Assembly: GCA_029213025.1 (NCBI GenBank)
Contig: JARGOZ010000025.1
Location: 19,208-56,643 of the forward strand
DNA from: Verrucomicrobiales bacterium
Lineage (GTDB): Bacteria; Verrucomicrobiota; Verrucomicrobiia; Verrucomicrobiales; DEV007
Reading direction: 5' to 3'
DNA: 37,436 nt
The notes below the pieces were generated by a model. That model saw nothing but the letters and a program-made list of their open reading frames with translations, ran no database searches and was not told the origin of the DNA. Within the stretch, counting starts at the first letter, position 1, and each line of letters begins with the position of its first letter. Of the stretch, positions 25,218-36,619 are shown piece by piece. The translations under genes were made by a program, and so were the position numbers.

Positions 25218-27749
25218 ATGGGTTTGAAAACAGCAAACAATCAATCAGACAGGAGTGATCACCGGCAACGAGACAACTGGTGGATCGAGAGTTATCACTC
25301 CAATGAAGTTTTGGCGATGCTTCTCGGCGGTTTCGCCGCGATGTTGTTACTCGCTCTTATTTCCTATACTCCGGACGATTTGCCGTCCTGGGTGTCGTTT
25401 AAGCAAATCCTCGATGTAGAGCCTGAAAGCAGTAGTAATTTTATTGGCCCCATCGGTGCCACCGCTGCCGGATATATACTTCGCGGTTTTGGCGCAGCCG
25501 GATATTTGATTCCCGCCATTTTGGTTTGGTGGGGGATACAGCAGGTAATAACCCGCAGGAATCTGGGCATCAGAAATTTTGTAGCGCTGGCTCTGTTTCT
25601 TATCTCCGCAGCATGTATCGCGGATTGCCAAAAGCTGTTTTTGAGTGACTGGATTGAAAAATACGATCTTCCCGGAAGTGTCGGGGGGCTGGTCGGTTTG
25701 AAACTGGGTCACGAAGTTTTCGTGAGATTTTTCGGTCCGGCAGGTAGTTTTATTATTATGTCGGTCATCTCTGTTTTGACATTGATTGTCATTACCGGGA
25801 TTCATCCCTACCGGTTTCTATGTCGGGTCGGAGGGCGGCTCTCCAGAATGTTTGGCTCGGTAAACTGGGAGAAAAAGTGGAGTCTGTGGTCGGGTATCAC
25901 GCCGGAGGAACCAGTCCAACCTATACGCAGATCCCTGACGACTTCGGAAGTTATCAGCATAGAACGGGTGATTACCGAGGATGACGAACCAGTTGCCACT
26001 TATGTGGAGCAGGAGCCGGTGATTGAAGAAGAGCCTGTTGTCGAAGAGGAAACTGTATTCGATAAAGTAGTTAAGCCGGTTGCTCCCGGTCCGGAGAGGG
26101 TGAGAAAAATTATCGACGCTTCCCAGCGCCACCACCAACCGGCTAACGAGCCGCCGGTGAAACTGGACCTCAACCGCCAGTATGAAGGGTATCAACTTCC
26201 GCCACTGGATGTGCTGGGGTATGCCGACGAGTACAACGATTTTGAGTGTGATGATGAGGTTTTGATCCAGACGCAAAATCATATTGTCCGGACTCTCAAC
26301 AGTTTTAAGGTGGAGGTTGAGCCCGGTGATATCACGAAAGGTCCAACCATCACCAGATACGAATTTTACCCTTCACCGGGGCTGCGGGTGAATAAAATCG
26401 TAGCACTGAAAGATGATATAGCCCGGGCGACACGTGCGGAAAGAATCAATATCCTCGCGCCGAGTCCCGGGAAGGATACCGTTGGTATAGAGATTGCGAA
26501 TTCCAATAAAGTTACGGTGGCTCTCCGCGAGCTGTTCGAAAGTGATACCTTCCAAAATTGCAATGCAAAATTGCCGCTTGTTCTGGGTAAAGATGTATAT
26601 GGTGAAGCCATCATTGGTGACCTGGCGAAGATGCCTCACCTCCTCGTAGCCGGTGCGACTGGAAGCGGAAAAAGTGTATGTATCAATTCGATCATCGCCA
26701 GTTTGCTCTATCGGTTCACTCCGGATGAGCTGAAGTTTATCATGATTGATCCCAAGGTGGTGGAGATGCAGTTGTATAATGCTCTCCCTCACATGGTTGT
26801 CCCTGTGGTGACTGATCCCAAAAATGTCCTTCTGGCATTGCGCTGGGTGATCAAGGAAATGGAGAGTCGGTATACCATGTTCGCCAAAAAAGGTGTCCGG
26901 AATTTCGAAGGCTTTAACAGCCTTCGGGATAAAGAAGTGAGAGCCAAAGAACTGGCTGAAGGGAAAGCCCTGCAGCCCAACCTGGTTAACACGGAAACTG
27001 GTGAAGACTTCCTTGAAAGCGATGAGCTGGGAACTGACAAAGATCCGTCTCCGGTCGAAAACACTGTAGATGACGAGATCCCGGAAAACCTTCCCTACAT
27101 CGTCGTAATTATCGACGAGTTGGCCGACTTGATGCAGACGGCTTCTACTGACGTGGAGACAAGTATCGCCCGGATTGCACAAAAAGCCCGGGCCGCCGGT
27201 ATTCATCTCATTATTGCTACCCAGACTCCGCGTGCAGACGTGATAACCGGTACCATCAAAGCAAATATTCCATCCCGGATTGCTTTCCAGGTTTCCTCCA
27301 AGACCGATAGCCGAATCATTCTCGATGAAAACGGTGCGGAGAATCTGGTAGGAAAAGGGGATATGCTTTATCTGCCTCCGAGAAGTGCTCAATTGATTCG
27401 GGCTCAAGGTGCATTAATCACCGATGATGAGGCACTTGCTCTGGTAGAGGTATGTGCTGCGCAGGGAACTCCGTCATATCTGTTGGACGGCAATGAAGAG
27501 GCAGGTTTCGGTTTTATGGAGGACGAGGAAGTGCGCGAGGTTTCTGATGCCGACGAAGAGATCCTTTCCAAGTGTATGGAAGTCATTTTCACAGAGAAAA
27601 AAGCGTCCACCTCTTTACTGCAGCGGAAGCTGAGGCTCGGCTATACCAGAGCGGCTCGAATGATCGACATTCTCGAAAGTCGGGGCATCATTGGTCCCGG
27701 GGACGGAGCCCGGCCGAGGGAAATTCTGATTGATCTGACGGTCGACTAA
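25218..27749 (+). CDS. ftsK: FtsK/SpoIIIE DNA translocase
   Basis: The 843-residue protein has four to five membrane helices in the first ~190 residues, an acidic Pro/Glu linker (about 250-290), the FtsK core from ~330, and the Walker A GATGSGKSVC at about 477-486 followed by MIDPKVVEMQLYNALPHMV. Walker B is IVVIIDELADLM (about 627-638) and the DNA-dependent section ATQTPRADVITGTIKANIPS comes next. The C-terminal gamma domain (TSLLQRKLRLGYTRAARMID) reads KOPS-type polar sequences. It pumps DNA at the division septum and resolves chromosome dimers with XerCD. An acidic stretch before Walker B (GEDFLESDELGTDKDPS) is longer than in E. coli. It is convergent with the DUF1501 gene, 7 bp away. Confidence 0.97.
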   Translation: MGLKTANNQSDRSDHRQRDNWWIESYHSNEVLAMLLGGFAAMLLLALISYTPDDLPSWVSFKQILDVEPESSSNFIGPIGATAAGYILRGFGAAGYLIPAILVWWGIQQVITRRNLGIRNFVALALFLISAACIADCQKLFLSDWIEKYDLPGSVGGLVGLKLGHEVFVRFFGPAGSFIIMSVISVLTLIVITGIHPYRFLCRVGGRLSRMFGSVNWEKKWSLWSGITPEEPVQPIRRSLTTSEVISIERVITEDDEPVATYVEQEPVIEEEPVVEEETVFDKVVKPVAPGPERVRKIIDASQRHHQPANEPPVKLDLNRQYEGYQLPPLDVLGYADEYNDFECDDEVLIQTQNHIVRTLNSFKVEVEPGDITKGPTITRYEFYPSPGLRVNKIVALKDDIARATRAERINILAPSPGKDTVGIEIANSNKVTVALRELFESDTFQNCNAKLPLVLGKDVYGEAIIGDLAKMPHLLVAGATGSGKSVCINSIIASLLYRFTPDELKFIMIDPKVVEMQLYNALPHMVVPVVTDPKNVLLALRWVIKEMESRYTMFAKKGVRNFEGFNSLRDKEVRAKELAEGKALQPNLVNTETGEDFLESDELGTDKDPSPVENTVDDEIPENLPYIVVIIDELADLMQTASTDVETSIARIAQKARAAGIHLIIATQTPRADVITGTIKANIPSRIAFQVSSKTDSRIILDENGAENLVGKGDMLYLPPRSAQLIRAQGALITDDEALALVEVCAAQGTPSYLLDGNEEAGFGFMEDEEVREVSDADEEILSKCMEVIFTEKKASTSLLQRKLRLGYTRAARMIDILESRGIIGPGDGARPREILIDLTVD

Positions 27750-27756
27750 CTAACCG

Positions 27757-29145
27757 TCAGGCAAACAGGTCTGTGACGACATCGCCGTACACATCGGTTA
27801 AGCGAAAGTCCCGCCCTGCATATCGATAGGTAAGTTTTTCGTGATTCAGCCCCATGAGGTGGAGGATCGTGGCATGTAAGTCATGCATATGCACTTTGTC
27901 CTTCACCACGTGATAGCCGAATTCATCTGTTTCGCCATAGGAGAGGCCGCCTTTTACGCCGCCGCCTGCCATCCACACCGTAAATCCCTGAGGGTGGTGG
28001 TCCCGTCCATTGGTTCCCTGGACAATCGGGGTTCGGCCAAATTCGCCGCCCCAGACAACCAGGGTATCCTCAAGCAGGCCCCGCTGTTTCAAATCGAACA
28101 GTAAACCGGCGATAGGCTTATCTACAGCTTTGGAATTTTTTTCGTGCCCTTTGACCAGTCCGCTGTGCTGGTCCCAGACATTGGCTGTATTCACTTGTAT
28201 ATATCGAACACCGGCTTCTGCGAAGCGTCGGGCAAGTAGACATTGTCTGCCGAAATTCTCTGTTTCTTTTTGATCCAGTCCGTAAAGAGACTGAATATAC
28301 TCCGGTTCATCTTCGAGCCCGATGACTTCCGGCGCAGCTCCCTGCATTCGGAAAGCCAACTCCATGGAGCGAATCATTCCCTCCATGGCGGAAGGATCTC
28401 CTTTGGATATATGTGATTGATTGATTTCTTCCAGAAAAGCAAGCTTCCGTTGCTGGGTCTTTTGGTCGGTAGCAGGTTTGAGAAACCGGAACGAAGCATC
28501 TTTTTTGACCGCTCCTGACCGGCCAATCGTAGTTGCCTGGTTTTCGGCCGGAAGAAAAGCTGATCCGTAGTTTCGAGGGCCGCCGTGGGTGGCGGATGGG
28601 CCTATACTGATGAACCCTGGCAAATTTTTATTTTCCTCCCCGAGTCCATAGTTCACCCACGCTCCGACAGACGGGCGTACAAAATTGTCGGAACCGGTGT
28701 GCAGCATGCATACAGCCTGCCCGTGGGACTGACCTTTGCTTTTCACGGATTTTACTACACAAAGTTCATCCGCCATCTTTGCCACTTCGGGAAACAATTC
28801 GCTGACCCACTGCCCTGATTGTCCGTGCTGAGAGAATTTCCAGGGGGACGCCATTAGTTTCGCCTGGCGCGTCGATGTTGGATCCAGATTTTTTGCCGGA
28901 TCAAAAGGTAGCGTCTGACCGTCCCGCAGGTTGAGTTCCGGCTTGTAATCGAAGGTATCGACATGGGAAACCCCGCCATGCATAAACAGAAAGATTACTC
29001 GTTTCGCTCTCGGGGCGTGATGAGCCGAATCGGAGGCAAGACCGGACAGAGCTAATGAACCAAAACCGCAGGCTGCACCCTGGAGAAGTGTTCGCCGCGA
29101 GACGGCAGGAGTATCATAGCGCTGGCAGGATTGAAACGGGCTCAT
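27757..29145 (-). CDS. DUF1501 exported protein
   Basis: The 462-residue protein has a Tat-like signal ([20 protein letters not shown]) and the DUF1501 sequence: [20 protein letters not shown], then [13 protein letters not shown], a [15 protein letters not shown] segment and [15 protein letters not shown]. The fold is related to alkaline phosphatases and sulfatases. Metal-site residues include the D/H of DTFD and the later H of [12 protein letters not shown]1501 genes always partner PSD1 genes in Planctomycetota and Verrucomicrobiota, and are thought to act on sugars or sulfate esters, without proof. It starts at 29145, overlapping the PSD1 stop by one base (TAATG), so it is coupled. Confidence 0.93.
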   Translation of the reverse strand: MSPFQSCQRYDTPAVSRRTLLQGAACGFGSLALSGLASDSAHHAPRAKRVIFLFMHGGVSHVDTFDYKPELNLRDGQTLPFDPAKNLDPTSTRQAKLMASPWKFSQHGQSGQWVSELFPEVAKMADELCVVKSVKSKGQSHGQAVCMLHTGSDNFVRPSVGAWVNYGLGEENKNLPGFISIGPSATHGGPRNYGSAFLPAENQATTIGRSGAVKKDASFRFLKPATDQKTQQRKLAFLEEINQSHISKGDPSAMEGMIRSMELAFRMQGAAPEVIGLEDEPEYIQSLYGLDQKETENFGRQCLLARRFAEAGVRYIQVNTANVWDQHSGLVKGHEKNSKAVDKPIAGLLFDLKQRGLLEDTLVVWGGEFGRTPIVQGTNGRDHHPQGFTVWMAGGGVKGGLSYGETDEFGYHVVKDKVHMHDLHATILHLMGLNHEKLTYRYAGRDFRLTDVYGDVVTDLFA

Positions 29146-31973
29146 TACTTCAGGAAAAGAAATTCGTTGGAGATTAATAAGAGGTGAGCGAAGTGCCCGA
29201 GTGATGCGGGTTGTTCACCGCCGAGTTCGGTAAGAAAAGAATTGGCCCGTCCCAGTTCACTTCGGGTAGCTTTCCGGTTAAGAATTTTGCTGTAGAGCCA
29301 TGCCGTCGGGTCACGGGAATGCATAGATTGCTCTGCGAGTTCCCGGGCACGCTTCAGGAGATCCTGATTGTTGAGTAGATAAAGTGCCTGAGTAGGAACC
29401 GTAGTAGTAGGTCTCGCTCCCGTGACGAGATCCGGATTGGCAGAATCAAAGAGCTCCATTTCGGCTACCAGGTTATTTCGAGCCACTGGCAGATAAACCG
29501 TTCGCAGGGTATTCTTTGAAAAACTCATTGGTTTATCGAGATCGATTCCATAGCTCAGGGAAGTCGCTTTGCCTTTTTCCAGTGATAGATGCCCGGTCAG
29601 GAAAAGCACGCTGTCCCTGATCTCCTCCGACGTCAGCCGTCTCCGGTTTTGCCGTGCAAAGGTGGCATTTTGCGGATCCTTCTCAAGATGGGATGCTGTG
29701 GGTTGAGAACTGAGTTGGTAGCTGCGACTCAGCACGATTTCGCGAATCAGGGATTTCACAGAACCGCCTTCATTTCTAAACCGGAAAGCGAGGTAATCCA
29801 ACAACCCGGGGTGAGTCGGTTCGGCCCCGAGCTTGCCAAAATTATCAACTGTCTTCACAATGCCTCTTCCGAAAAGATGGTGCCAGATTCGATTTACCAT
29901 GACACGGTCCAACAGCGCGTTACCGGGACCGGTCAACCAGTCTGCAAATTCAACCCTGCCACTGCTGCCTTCTGGAATTTGCGGCTTCGGGCCGTTGTGA
30001 AGCACTTTCAGAAAGTTTCTCGGAATCACAGGTCCAGGCTGGCTTACCTCCCCGCGGACCCGCAAATGAATGTCACCGCTGTCTTCAGCATCCCGGGGCG
30101 CCATGGCGAGAGGTTCTTTTCGGAAAGACTTCAACAGTTTGGCCAGTTCTGACTTGAGCTCTTTCTCGCTCATGCGGTAGAGGTCGCCATTGGGAATATC
30201 CTGTTCGCCGCTCAAAGCCAACTTCTCGGACGCCATATCTTTCACGGCAATGAATTGCAGGCCGTCGACGATGACATATCCATCCGTTCCGGTTGTCTCT
30301 ATAGTCACAGAGCAGGCACCACCTTTTTCAAAATAAAACTGCCCTATCGGCTCAAACAAATCTCCGACAGATGGGGTTTTCCGTTGGTTGAGTTCTACTA
30401 TTTTTCGACCGTGTTTACTATGAACAACAATCGGGATGTTTTGGGCTCGTGATTGATGCGAGCTGTAGGCGAGGCGCACTTCGTATTCTCCGCTTTCAGG
30501 CAGGCTGCCCCGGAAAACCACCCTTTTCTTCCCTTTCGCTTTCCGGTCGTCATGAATGTACTGTTCGCCAAACCGGTACTTCGTTAAAGTAGATGGGGTC
30601 CAGTCGCCAATCAGTTGTGCATCAGTCTCGTCGTAAAGGACTCCGCCGAAAGGGAGCCCGTCCAACGACATTTTACCACCGGCTTTCTGCCGAAATGAAG
30701 AGTCTACTGCCAAACGCATCACCAGTTCGGAACGGGCTACTTTTTCGGCGAGGGATTTATCGGCCCCGGGAAGGGCCTGTTCAACCCAGCTGGCTACATT
30801 AACGCATCCATTCTGTGTGCCGAGGATGACTTGAGTAGACCGGAAAAAGCCAGTCATAGCATAGTAATCTTCCTGGGAAATCGGATCAAATTTGTGGTCG
30901 TGACAGCGGGCGCAACCAATCGCAAGACCGAGAAACGCCCTCCCAATTGTGTCGATTTGTTCGTCTGCAGTATCGAGATAGAGCTTTTCTTTATCTCTCT
31001 CCGTTAGCATCTTTGGTCCGAGTGATAAAAAGGACGAAGCGATCAGTTGTTCACTGCGCTGTGTGTCGTTTGCCGCCGGTAACAAGTCTCCGGCGATATG
31101 TTGACGGACCATTTCGTGATAGGGCCGGTCTTTATTGAAGGAATCGATCACATAGTTGCGGAACCGCCAGGCGTGATGGTAGGTAAAGTTCCTATCACCT
31201 CCGTTGGAATCAGCGTATCGCACTACATCAAGCCAGTGGCGTCCCCATTTTTCCCCGAATTGGGGACTGGCAATCATTTCATCCACCAGCTGCGCAAAAT
31301 GCTGCTGACCGGGTGATTTTACAAAAGAGGCAACCTGTTCCGTGGTCGGTGGCAGACCGGTGAGATCAAAGCTGGTTCTCCGGATGAGTTCTTCGGGTGA
31401 GGCATCTGCTACCGGAGTGAGTTCTGCGGATTCGATAGCGGAAAGGATAAAGTGATCAATACCGTTCGCCGGCCATTCACTGTGCATGTTTTCGGGGACC
31501 GGGGGATTGCGGTGAGGTTGCACACTCCAGCCTTTGCGGGCGGTTTCGTAATCAATGAAATTTTTTCGGAGCGCTTTGTGGAGTTCCTGATCCCGGGGAT
31601 CGGGTGCTCCCATCTTGACCCACTGTTGCAAAATCCCGATTTCTGCCGGTCCCAGTTTTCTCTTCGGTGGCATCTGCAGGTTATCGTCCAGCCAGGAAAT
31701 AGAATGAAGCAGAATACTCTCTTCTAGATCCCCTGGAATAATTGCCGGACCTGAGTCTCCTCCCGTTTGCCAGCCTTCTTTCCTGTCGAGGAGTAGACCG
31801 CCTTTTTGTTTGCCGGCTTCCTCCGAATGGCAATCGTAACAGTAGGTCGACAAAACCGGGCGCACTTTCTCTTCGAAAAAGGCAAACCCCTCCGTTCCGT
31901 TGGCCAAGGGACCGGAAACAAAGATCGAGAGCAGAAATCCAAACAGCGGCAGATGTGGCCTGGCGAGCGACAT
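29145..31973 (-). CDS. PSD1 protein with planctomycete-type cytochrome c and CBM-like domain
   Basis: The 942-residue protein has a signal peptide and a cytochrome c-type domain with heme motif CYDCH (about residue 42). The DUF1549 block follows (about 170-380, [13 protein letters not shown] and a second heme-like [13 protein letters not shown] near 355). An inserted strand-rich domain sits at about 470-560 ([32 protein letters not shown]), resembling the golvesin/Xly carbohydrate-binding fold. The DUF1553 block (PSD1) fills the last 270 residues ([31 protein letters not shown]). It is the partner of the DUF1501 gene it overlaps. The pair is thought to bring electron transfer and polysaccharide binding together, though the activity is unknown. 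Confidence 0.94.
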   Translation of the reverse strand: MSLARPHLPLFGFLLSIFVSGPLANGTEGFAFFEEKVRPVLSTYCYDCHSEEAGKQKGGLLLDRKEGWQTGGDSGPAIIPGDLEESILLHSISWLDDNLQMPPKRKLGPAEIGILQQWVKMGAPDPRDQELHKALRKNFIDYETARKGWSVQPHRNPPVPENMHSEWPANGIDHFILSAIESAELTPVADASPEELIRRTSFDLTGLPPTTEQVASFVKSPGQQHFAQLVDEMIASPQFGEKWGRHWLDVVRYADSNGGDRNFTYHHAWRFRNYVIDSFNKDRPYHEMVRQHIAGDLLPAANDTQRSEQLIASSFLSLGPKMLTERDKEKLYLDTADEQIDTIGRAFLGLAIGCARCHDHKFDPISQEDYYAMTGFFRSTQVILGTQNGCVNVASWVEQALPGADKSLAEKVARSELVMRLAVDSSFRQKAGGKMSLDGLPFGGVLYDETDAQLIGDWTPSTLTKYRFGEQYIHDDRKAKGKKRVVFRGSLPESGEYEVRLAYSSHQSRAQNIPIVVHSKHGRKIVELNQRKTPSVGDLFEPIGQFYFEKGGACSVTIETTGTDGYVIVDGLQFIAVKDMASEKLALSGEQDIPNGDLYRMSEKELKSELAKLLKSFRKEPLAMAPRDAEDSGDIHLRVRGEVSQPGPVIPRNFLKVLHNGPKPQIPEGSSGRVEFADWLTGPGNALLDRVMVNRIWHHLFGRGIVKTVDNFGKLGAEPTHPGLLDYLAFRFRNEGGSVKSLIREIVLSRSYQLSSQPTASHLEKDPQNATFARQNRRRLTSEEIRDSVLFLTGHLSLEKGKATSLSYGIDLDKPMSFSKNTLRTVYLPVARNNLVAEMELFDSANPDLVTGARPTTTVPTQALYLLNNQDLLKRARELAEQSMHSRDPTAWLYSKILNRKATRSELGRANSFLTELGGEQPASLGHFAHLLLISNEFLFLK

Positions 31974-32123
31974 AGCGAACTATCAGGGCGCAGACAGGCC
32001 GAAGAAAGGTCCACATTTAAGGGGTGCAGATAGAATGGAGAAAAAGGTTAAGTTATCTATGAAATTACAGAAAATATAAAATTTATAAAGCAATTTACTA
32101 AACTTGTCGTAAATTTTAAAAAT

Positions 32124-35063
32124 ATGAGACTTGCTATCTATCTTTTGTTTTTGCTCTCGGGTTTTGTCGCGTTGATCTACGAAGGCATTTGGACCCGATA
32201 TTTGAAGTTGTTTCTCGGCCATTCTTCTTATGGACAGGTTATCACGCTGATTACATTTATGGGCGGGATTGGTCTCGGGTCTTTTCTTGCGGCGAAATAT
32301 TTGAAGAAGGTGAAAAACCCTTTTTTGACCTACGCTGTAATTGAAATTTTACTGGCGGTCTCGGCTCTTATATTCCATTCATTGTATGGAACAGTTACCG
32401 GATTTTTCTTCGAGAATGCCGAAGCTTTTTCCAAAGTATTCTGGGTGGGTAAAGCTGTGCAGGTATTTCTCTGTCTGTTGATTACTTTGCCGTTTTCCAC
32501 TCTTCTCGGGTTGACCTATCCGCTCATTGCCGCCGGATTGATGCGGCACACCGGCGATGGAGGTAGAAAGTCTCTGCCGACACTGTATTTTATCAATTCA
32601 CTTGGTGGTGCGGCCGGGATTCTGGTTACATCCTATTATTTTATCGCGCAGTTCGGAACCAACGGCACTTTGCTTCTGGCCGCGATAGGTAACGGGATTG
32701 TAGGCTGTGGATTTTATCTGATTTCTAAAAGAGCGACTACGGCGAAAGTCTCCGGGGAGGAAGGATCGAAACAGCATCGCCCGGACTCTGAAACAGTTCC
32801 GGTCGAAACAATCAGGCTCTGGCTGTTAGTCAGCCTGGGCACCGGCTTCGCTTCCTTTATCTATGAAGTGGGCTGGATTCGCCTGTTGAGTCTGATTCTG
32901 GGATCTTCCACCCATTCGTTCGACGTCATGATATCCGCGTTTATCTTCGGTCTCGCTTTTGGCGGTCTGTTTGCCAGTCGTCTGATCCGGAAGCCGGGTG
33001 CCAACATCACGAAGACGATGGCTACCGTTCAAATACTGATGGGATGTTTTGCGGTGATCAGTTTGTTTCTATACCGGCCATTGTTCGAAGCAATTCGGTA
33101 TTCCCACTCACTGATTATGAAATCGGAGCAGGCATATTCTTTGTATTCGATCTATAAATATTTGATGGCTCTGGTATTGATGTTCCCTGCCAGTTTCTGC
33201 GCCGGAATCACTCTGCCTCTGATTACCTATTTCCTGGTGAGAAAGACAGGAAATGAAAAGTACACCGGTTCTGTCTATGGATGGAACACTGTGGGGTCCA
33301 TTCTCGGCGCTGCAGCGGGAGGAATGATGCTCCTGCCCCTCTTTCAGTTAAAGTGGACGATCTTCACCGGGGCAGCCCTCGACATCGCGCTGGGAGTAGC
33401 GCTGCTTCTATCGATTCGTAAAGTCTCGCCCGGTCTGAATGGGTATCGCAAACTAGCTTATGGAGTCGTTGCTGTATGCGTAATCCCGGCAGCGTTTGTA
33501 TCGTTCGATCAAACTTTACTCAGCCGCGGATACTACAGAAATGGACTGGCAGGCGAGAATCCACCTGAAATTCTTGCCTACCAGGACGGGCGGACAGCAA
33601 CGATTGCGGCTATCGAAACGGAGAACTTTCTGTCATTGAAGACCAACGGAAAATCTGACGGGGGGATCTACAAAGTTATTCCTGAAGGCGAAAAAGGCAT
33701 CCGGGGGGATGAGTCGACAGTGGCCCAGTTGGCGGCCCTTCCGATGATGACCAGGGAAGGGGATTACAGTGCCGCGATTATCGGAATGGGGACAGGCATG
33801 ACTCTTCACTATTTGCTTTCCGATCAGCGACTGAAGGAGGTTGATTTGATCGAAATCGAACCGGCTGTGATTAAGATCGCTGAGAAATTTCGTCCTCGAA
33901 ATGAGAGATGTTTCACTGATGAAAGAGTCAATTTTGTGATTGATGATGCCAAAAGCTATTTCTACGGGAATCGGAAAACTTACGATATTATTATTTCGGA
34001 ACCTTCCAATCCGTGGGTGTCGGGTGTTTCAAGTTTGTTTACGAAAGAGTTTTACCGGCACACGAAGTCGTTTCTCAAACCTGACGGAGTATTCGTTCAG
34101 TGGATCCATGGTTATGAGTTTGGGGATGATTTGATGGTATCAGTACTTGCTGCGCTCACAGAATTCAAAGAGTTTGAGGTATATAAAGTTCACCAGAATA
34201 CCGGAGACTTTATGATATTAGCCAGCAATTCTCCAATTGATGTAAAAGATGTGAAGAAATTGGCGGAAAATTCCAGTTTTCAGCAGGATATCGATCCGTT
34301 TGGGGAGAAGCTGAGTAATCTTGGGCCGAAAAACTTTCTGGTGTCATCAAAGACACTTTCCGCCGTTCTGGAAGACTGTCACAATATGGCGAACTCCGAT
34401 TATTTTCCTTATGTCGAACAACATTCGGAATATGCCTTCTTTCTCAAGAAAAAGGTCAGCATCTTTAATGAATATGTAGATTCGTTTACAAGATATGGAG
34501 ATTTCTTCGACCCGGCACGGGAGGCTCTGTATCGAAAGCATTGCGAACAGGCCGGATTGACATTTATCGAGACGCCCGCATCGCGGCTTGTCAGAGATGC
34601 AATCCGGGGCGCCGGAGCGGATTCCGACTGGGGATATATTGAGAGTCGTCTTATCGAGACTACCGGTCATCTGTTTGAGACCGGAAAATGGCATGAGAAC
34701 CCTCTCGTTCTGGCCTTCCATGATGCGTTAAAAGCTAACGATGGCCCAATGAATGTTCTTTCGAGGATCGAATTTCTCCAATCTGTGTCAGCCGGAAATA
34801 AGGCAGAGATTCGGGAAAGGCTTACGAAACTTTTGCAACACAATCAGGATAGTGATTTCAGGGGGATGCGTTGGAAAAGAACATTGACCGTTACTATCAG
34901 TAGGTATGGAACCAATGACCAGCTTGCCGACTGGAGCCGGGTACTTAAAAAGTCGAAAGGAGTTTCGCCTTATGAAATTACCAATTTGAAGAGAGCCGTC
35001 GCGATAGCTGTGCAGATTCGACAGTTTCAGAATCAGGCGGTGCCGGTAAGCCTCAACGAGTAG
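32124..35063 (+). CDS. MFS transporter-spermidine synthase fusion
   Basis: The 979-residue protein has roughly 14 membrane helices over residues 1-460. The start MRLAIYLLFLLSGFVALIYE and the repeat LVSLGTGFASFIYEVGW are both typical of this family. A spermidine-synthase-like domain follows (about 500-710): AAIIGMGTGMTLHYLLSD, VDLIEIEPAVIKIAEKF, and DIIISEPSNPWVSGVSSLF. In these fused proteins the methyl-thioadenosine type active site is altered (EPSNPW in place of the SpeE DSTDP), so the substrate is unlikely to be putrescine and is not known. Another ~270 residues at the C-terminus match no domain I recognise. It is divergent from the PSD1 gene. Confidence 0.92.
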   Translation: MRLAIYLLFLLSGFVALIYEGIWTRYLKLFLGHSSYGQVITLITFMGGIGLGSFLAAKYLKKVKNPFLTYAVIEILLAVSALIFHSLYGTVTGFFFENAEAFSKVFWVGKAVQVFLCLLITLPFSTLLGLTYPLIAAGLMRHTGDGGRKSLPTLYFINSLGGAAGILVTSYYFIAQFGTNGTLLLAAIGNGIVGCGFYLISKRATTAKVSGEEGSKQHRPDSETVPVETIRLWLLVSLGTGFASFIYEVGWIRLLSLILGSSTHSFDVMISAFIFGLAFGGLFASRLIRKPGANITKTMATVQILMGCFAVISLFLYRPLFEAIRYSHSLIMKSEQAYSLYSIYKYLMALVLMFPASFCAGITLPLITYFLVRKTGNEKYTGSVYGWNTVGSILGAAAGGMMLLPLFQLKWTIFTGAALDIALGVALLLSIRKVSPGLNGYRKLAYGVVAVCVIPAAFVSFDQTLLSRGYYRNGLAGENPPEILAYQDGRTATIAAIETENFLSLKTNGKSDGGIYKVIPEGEKGIRGDESTVAQLAALPMMTREGDYSAAIIGMGTGMTLHYLLSDQRLKEVDLIEIEPAVIKIAEKFRPRNERCFTDERVNFVIDDAKSYFYGNRKTYDIIISEPSNPWVSGVSSLFTKEFYRHTKSFLKPDGVFVQWIHGYEFGDDLMVSVLAALTEFKEFEVYKVHQNTGDFMILASNSPIDVKDVKKLAENSSFQQDIDPFGEKLSNLGPKNFLVSSKTLSAVLEDCHNMANSDYFPYVEQHSEYAFFLKKKVSIFNEYVDSFTRYGDFFDPAREALYRKHCEQAGLTFIETPASRLVRDAIRGAGADSDWGYIESRLIETTGHLFETGKWHENPLVLAFHDALKANDGPMNVLSRIEFLQSVSAGNKAEIRERLTKLLQHNQDSDFRGMRWKRTLTVTISRYGTNDQLADWSRVLKKSKGVSPYEITNLKRAVAIAVQIRQFQNQAVPVSLNE

Positions 35064-35160
35064 GTGAATATATTACATTACCACTGATAGCGCGTAAGCC
35101 GCGTGTCACTCTCTCAATATACCTTTTGGGGGAGAGGCAGGCGACGAACTGAAAGGAAGT

Positions 35161-35186
35161 ATTATTTTCTTATAAAAGAAAATAAT
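35161..35186. terminator. AT-rich perfect palindrome at the end of the TolC-like gene
   Basis: Two 11-bp arms, ATTATTTTCTT (35161-35171) and AAGAAAATAAT (35176-35186), pair perfectly around ATAA. On the minus strand this covers the last codons and TAA (35162-35164) of the TolC-like gene and then a T-rich stretch, so it may end transcription. It lies 97 bp after the convergent fusion gene. A weaker, bulged hairpin lies at 35083-35107. Confidence 0.5.
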
Positions 35187-36619
35187 CTTCTTCCTTTTAC
35201 CGGAGTGGCGCGAATAGGTTTGGAGGTTAGGCAATTCTCCACCGGAATAGCTACAATTTCGGATCTGCCGGGGCTGCTTCCCGGTTTGAGTCGGCAGGAC
35301 CAATCATCCTGTTCGGCACAACCTGTTTCGATAAGGTCAAGAATTTTATTTCCTGTCAGAAAACACGCGAGTTTTCCCTGGACTCCCAGTAACCGGTACA
35401 CACATGCATGTTCAGAATAGAGTTCATTAATCAGCTTTAGTTTGGCCTGGAACAATTCGTTTTCGATGCCCAGTAGATTCATCAAATCCCGACTTCCTAT
35501 TTGAAACTGCCTTCCGTAGTCGGTTGCGACAGATTCCAGGCGGTTTACATAGGTATCCAGGGAACTGTGGCAGTCTCTCGACCTCTGCAGATCGGTGTAA
35601 ATATCGCGGGCCTTTTGTCTGCCGTTTTCAACGGCAGTTCGAACCAAATCAAAGGCTTTATCCTGTTGCCACTTCTCTCTTTCGGAAAGCGCTCTTCTTT
35701 GACCTCCCCGGTAGAGATCCCACTGCAAGCCCAGCAAAGCATGGATTTCCCGGTCTCTTCCTTTTATACCTACGGTGTCATATCCCTCAGTGGCTCCGGT
35801 ATTGATATATAGATTTGGAAGGTGGGCACTTTTTTTCGCCAACAGTGCTGTAGAGGCCGAATCAAAGGTCGCGCAGGCTGCCTGGAAATGCCAGTTTCCG
35901 GTTATTTCACACGTATTAGCAATCTCTTCGATTCGGGGAATCTCCGGCTTTGTCAAGTGGCGAGGGATTTCTCCGGTCAGTCTGCGATACCTCGATTCCG
36001 CCGTTTCTTTCTCAGATTGAATCGATCTGAGGGAGCTTTTCGCCAGACTTAGCCTTCCTTCAATTAGCATGGTGTCTGAACGGCTTCCGCCAAGTTGTTC
36101 GTACTTCAGGAGTTTTTCATGAAACTCCTTGTGGTAGGCAATGTTTTTTTTCGCAGCGCAAATTTGTTCGTTGAGTCTGAGGATTTCCAGGTAGGTTTCG
36201 ACAAGATCAACAACCCGGTCTTCGATGATGGCCAATTGGAGCAGTCTTTGCGCCCGGTAGGATTGTTTGGCTGAAGCGGAAAGCATTTTCGAAGTTCCTC
36301 CGTCGTATACTAATTGTCGGATTGATATCCCCAGGTCGCGTGAGTAAAGATTCCCGGATGAGGACGCAACCAGGCCGTCGGTGCTGCGGTCTCTCTGTGA
36401 TAAACCCGAGTCGCTGGTCAACGAGATTACAGGTCGGCGTTTTGCCTTTGTTATCCTATAGTCTTCGAAACAGGCCCGGCTGTCCGAATCAACGGACATG
36501 AGTTCCGGTTCAGATCGAAGCATAGCTGCTACGGACTCGTTTATCGTCTCACCATTTACAGGGGAATTGAGAAGCAGGATTATGGCCGTAGTCGTTGAAA
36601 GCCAGCGGTTCAGGGTCAT
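35162..36619 (-). CDS. TolC-like outer membrane efflux protein
   Basis: The 485-residue protein has a signal peptide (MTLNRWLSTTTAIILLLNSPVNG) and the TolC/OEP pattern: an internal duplication of long helices with strand pairs, e.g. YRITKAKRRPVISLTSDSG, LYSRDLGISIRQLVYDGG, and in the second half RDREIHALLGLQWDLYRGG, with NELFQAKLKLINELYSEHA. It would form the outer membrane and periplasmic tunnel of a tripartite efflux or secretion system, using an HlyD-type adaptor and an inner membrane pump. No such partner genes lie in the window. The protein ends inside the AT-rich palindrome. It is divergent from the phosphodiesterase gene. Confidence 0.9.
   Translation of the reverse strand: MTLNRWLSTTTAIILLLNSPVNGETINESVAAMLRSEPELMSVDSDSRACFEDYRITKAKRRPVISLTSDSGLSQRDRSTDGLVASSSGNLYSRDLGISIRQLVYDGGTSKMLSASAKQSYRAQRLLQLAIIEDRVVDLVETYLEILRLNEQICAAKKNIAYHKEFHEKLLKYEQLGGSRSDTMLIEGRLSLAKSSLRSIQSEKETAESRYRRLTGEIPRHLTKPEIPRIEEIANTCEITGNWHFQAACATFDSASTALLAKKSAHLPNLYINTGATEGYDTVGIKGRDREIHALLGLQWDLYRGGQRRALSEREKWQQDKAFDLVRTAVENGRQKARDIYTDLQRSRDCHSSLDTYVNRLESVATDYGRQFQIGSRDLMNLLGIENELFQAKLKLINELYSEHACVYRLLGVQGKLACFLTGNKILDLIETGCAEQDDWSCRLKPGSSPGRSEIVAIPVENCLTSKPIRATPVKGRRLFSFIRK

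Noticed and set aside
26373..27407. A 344-codon minus-strand open frame inside ftsK
   Set aside because: It is antisense to the highly conserved FtsK motor and shows no family pattern, so it is a shadow frame.
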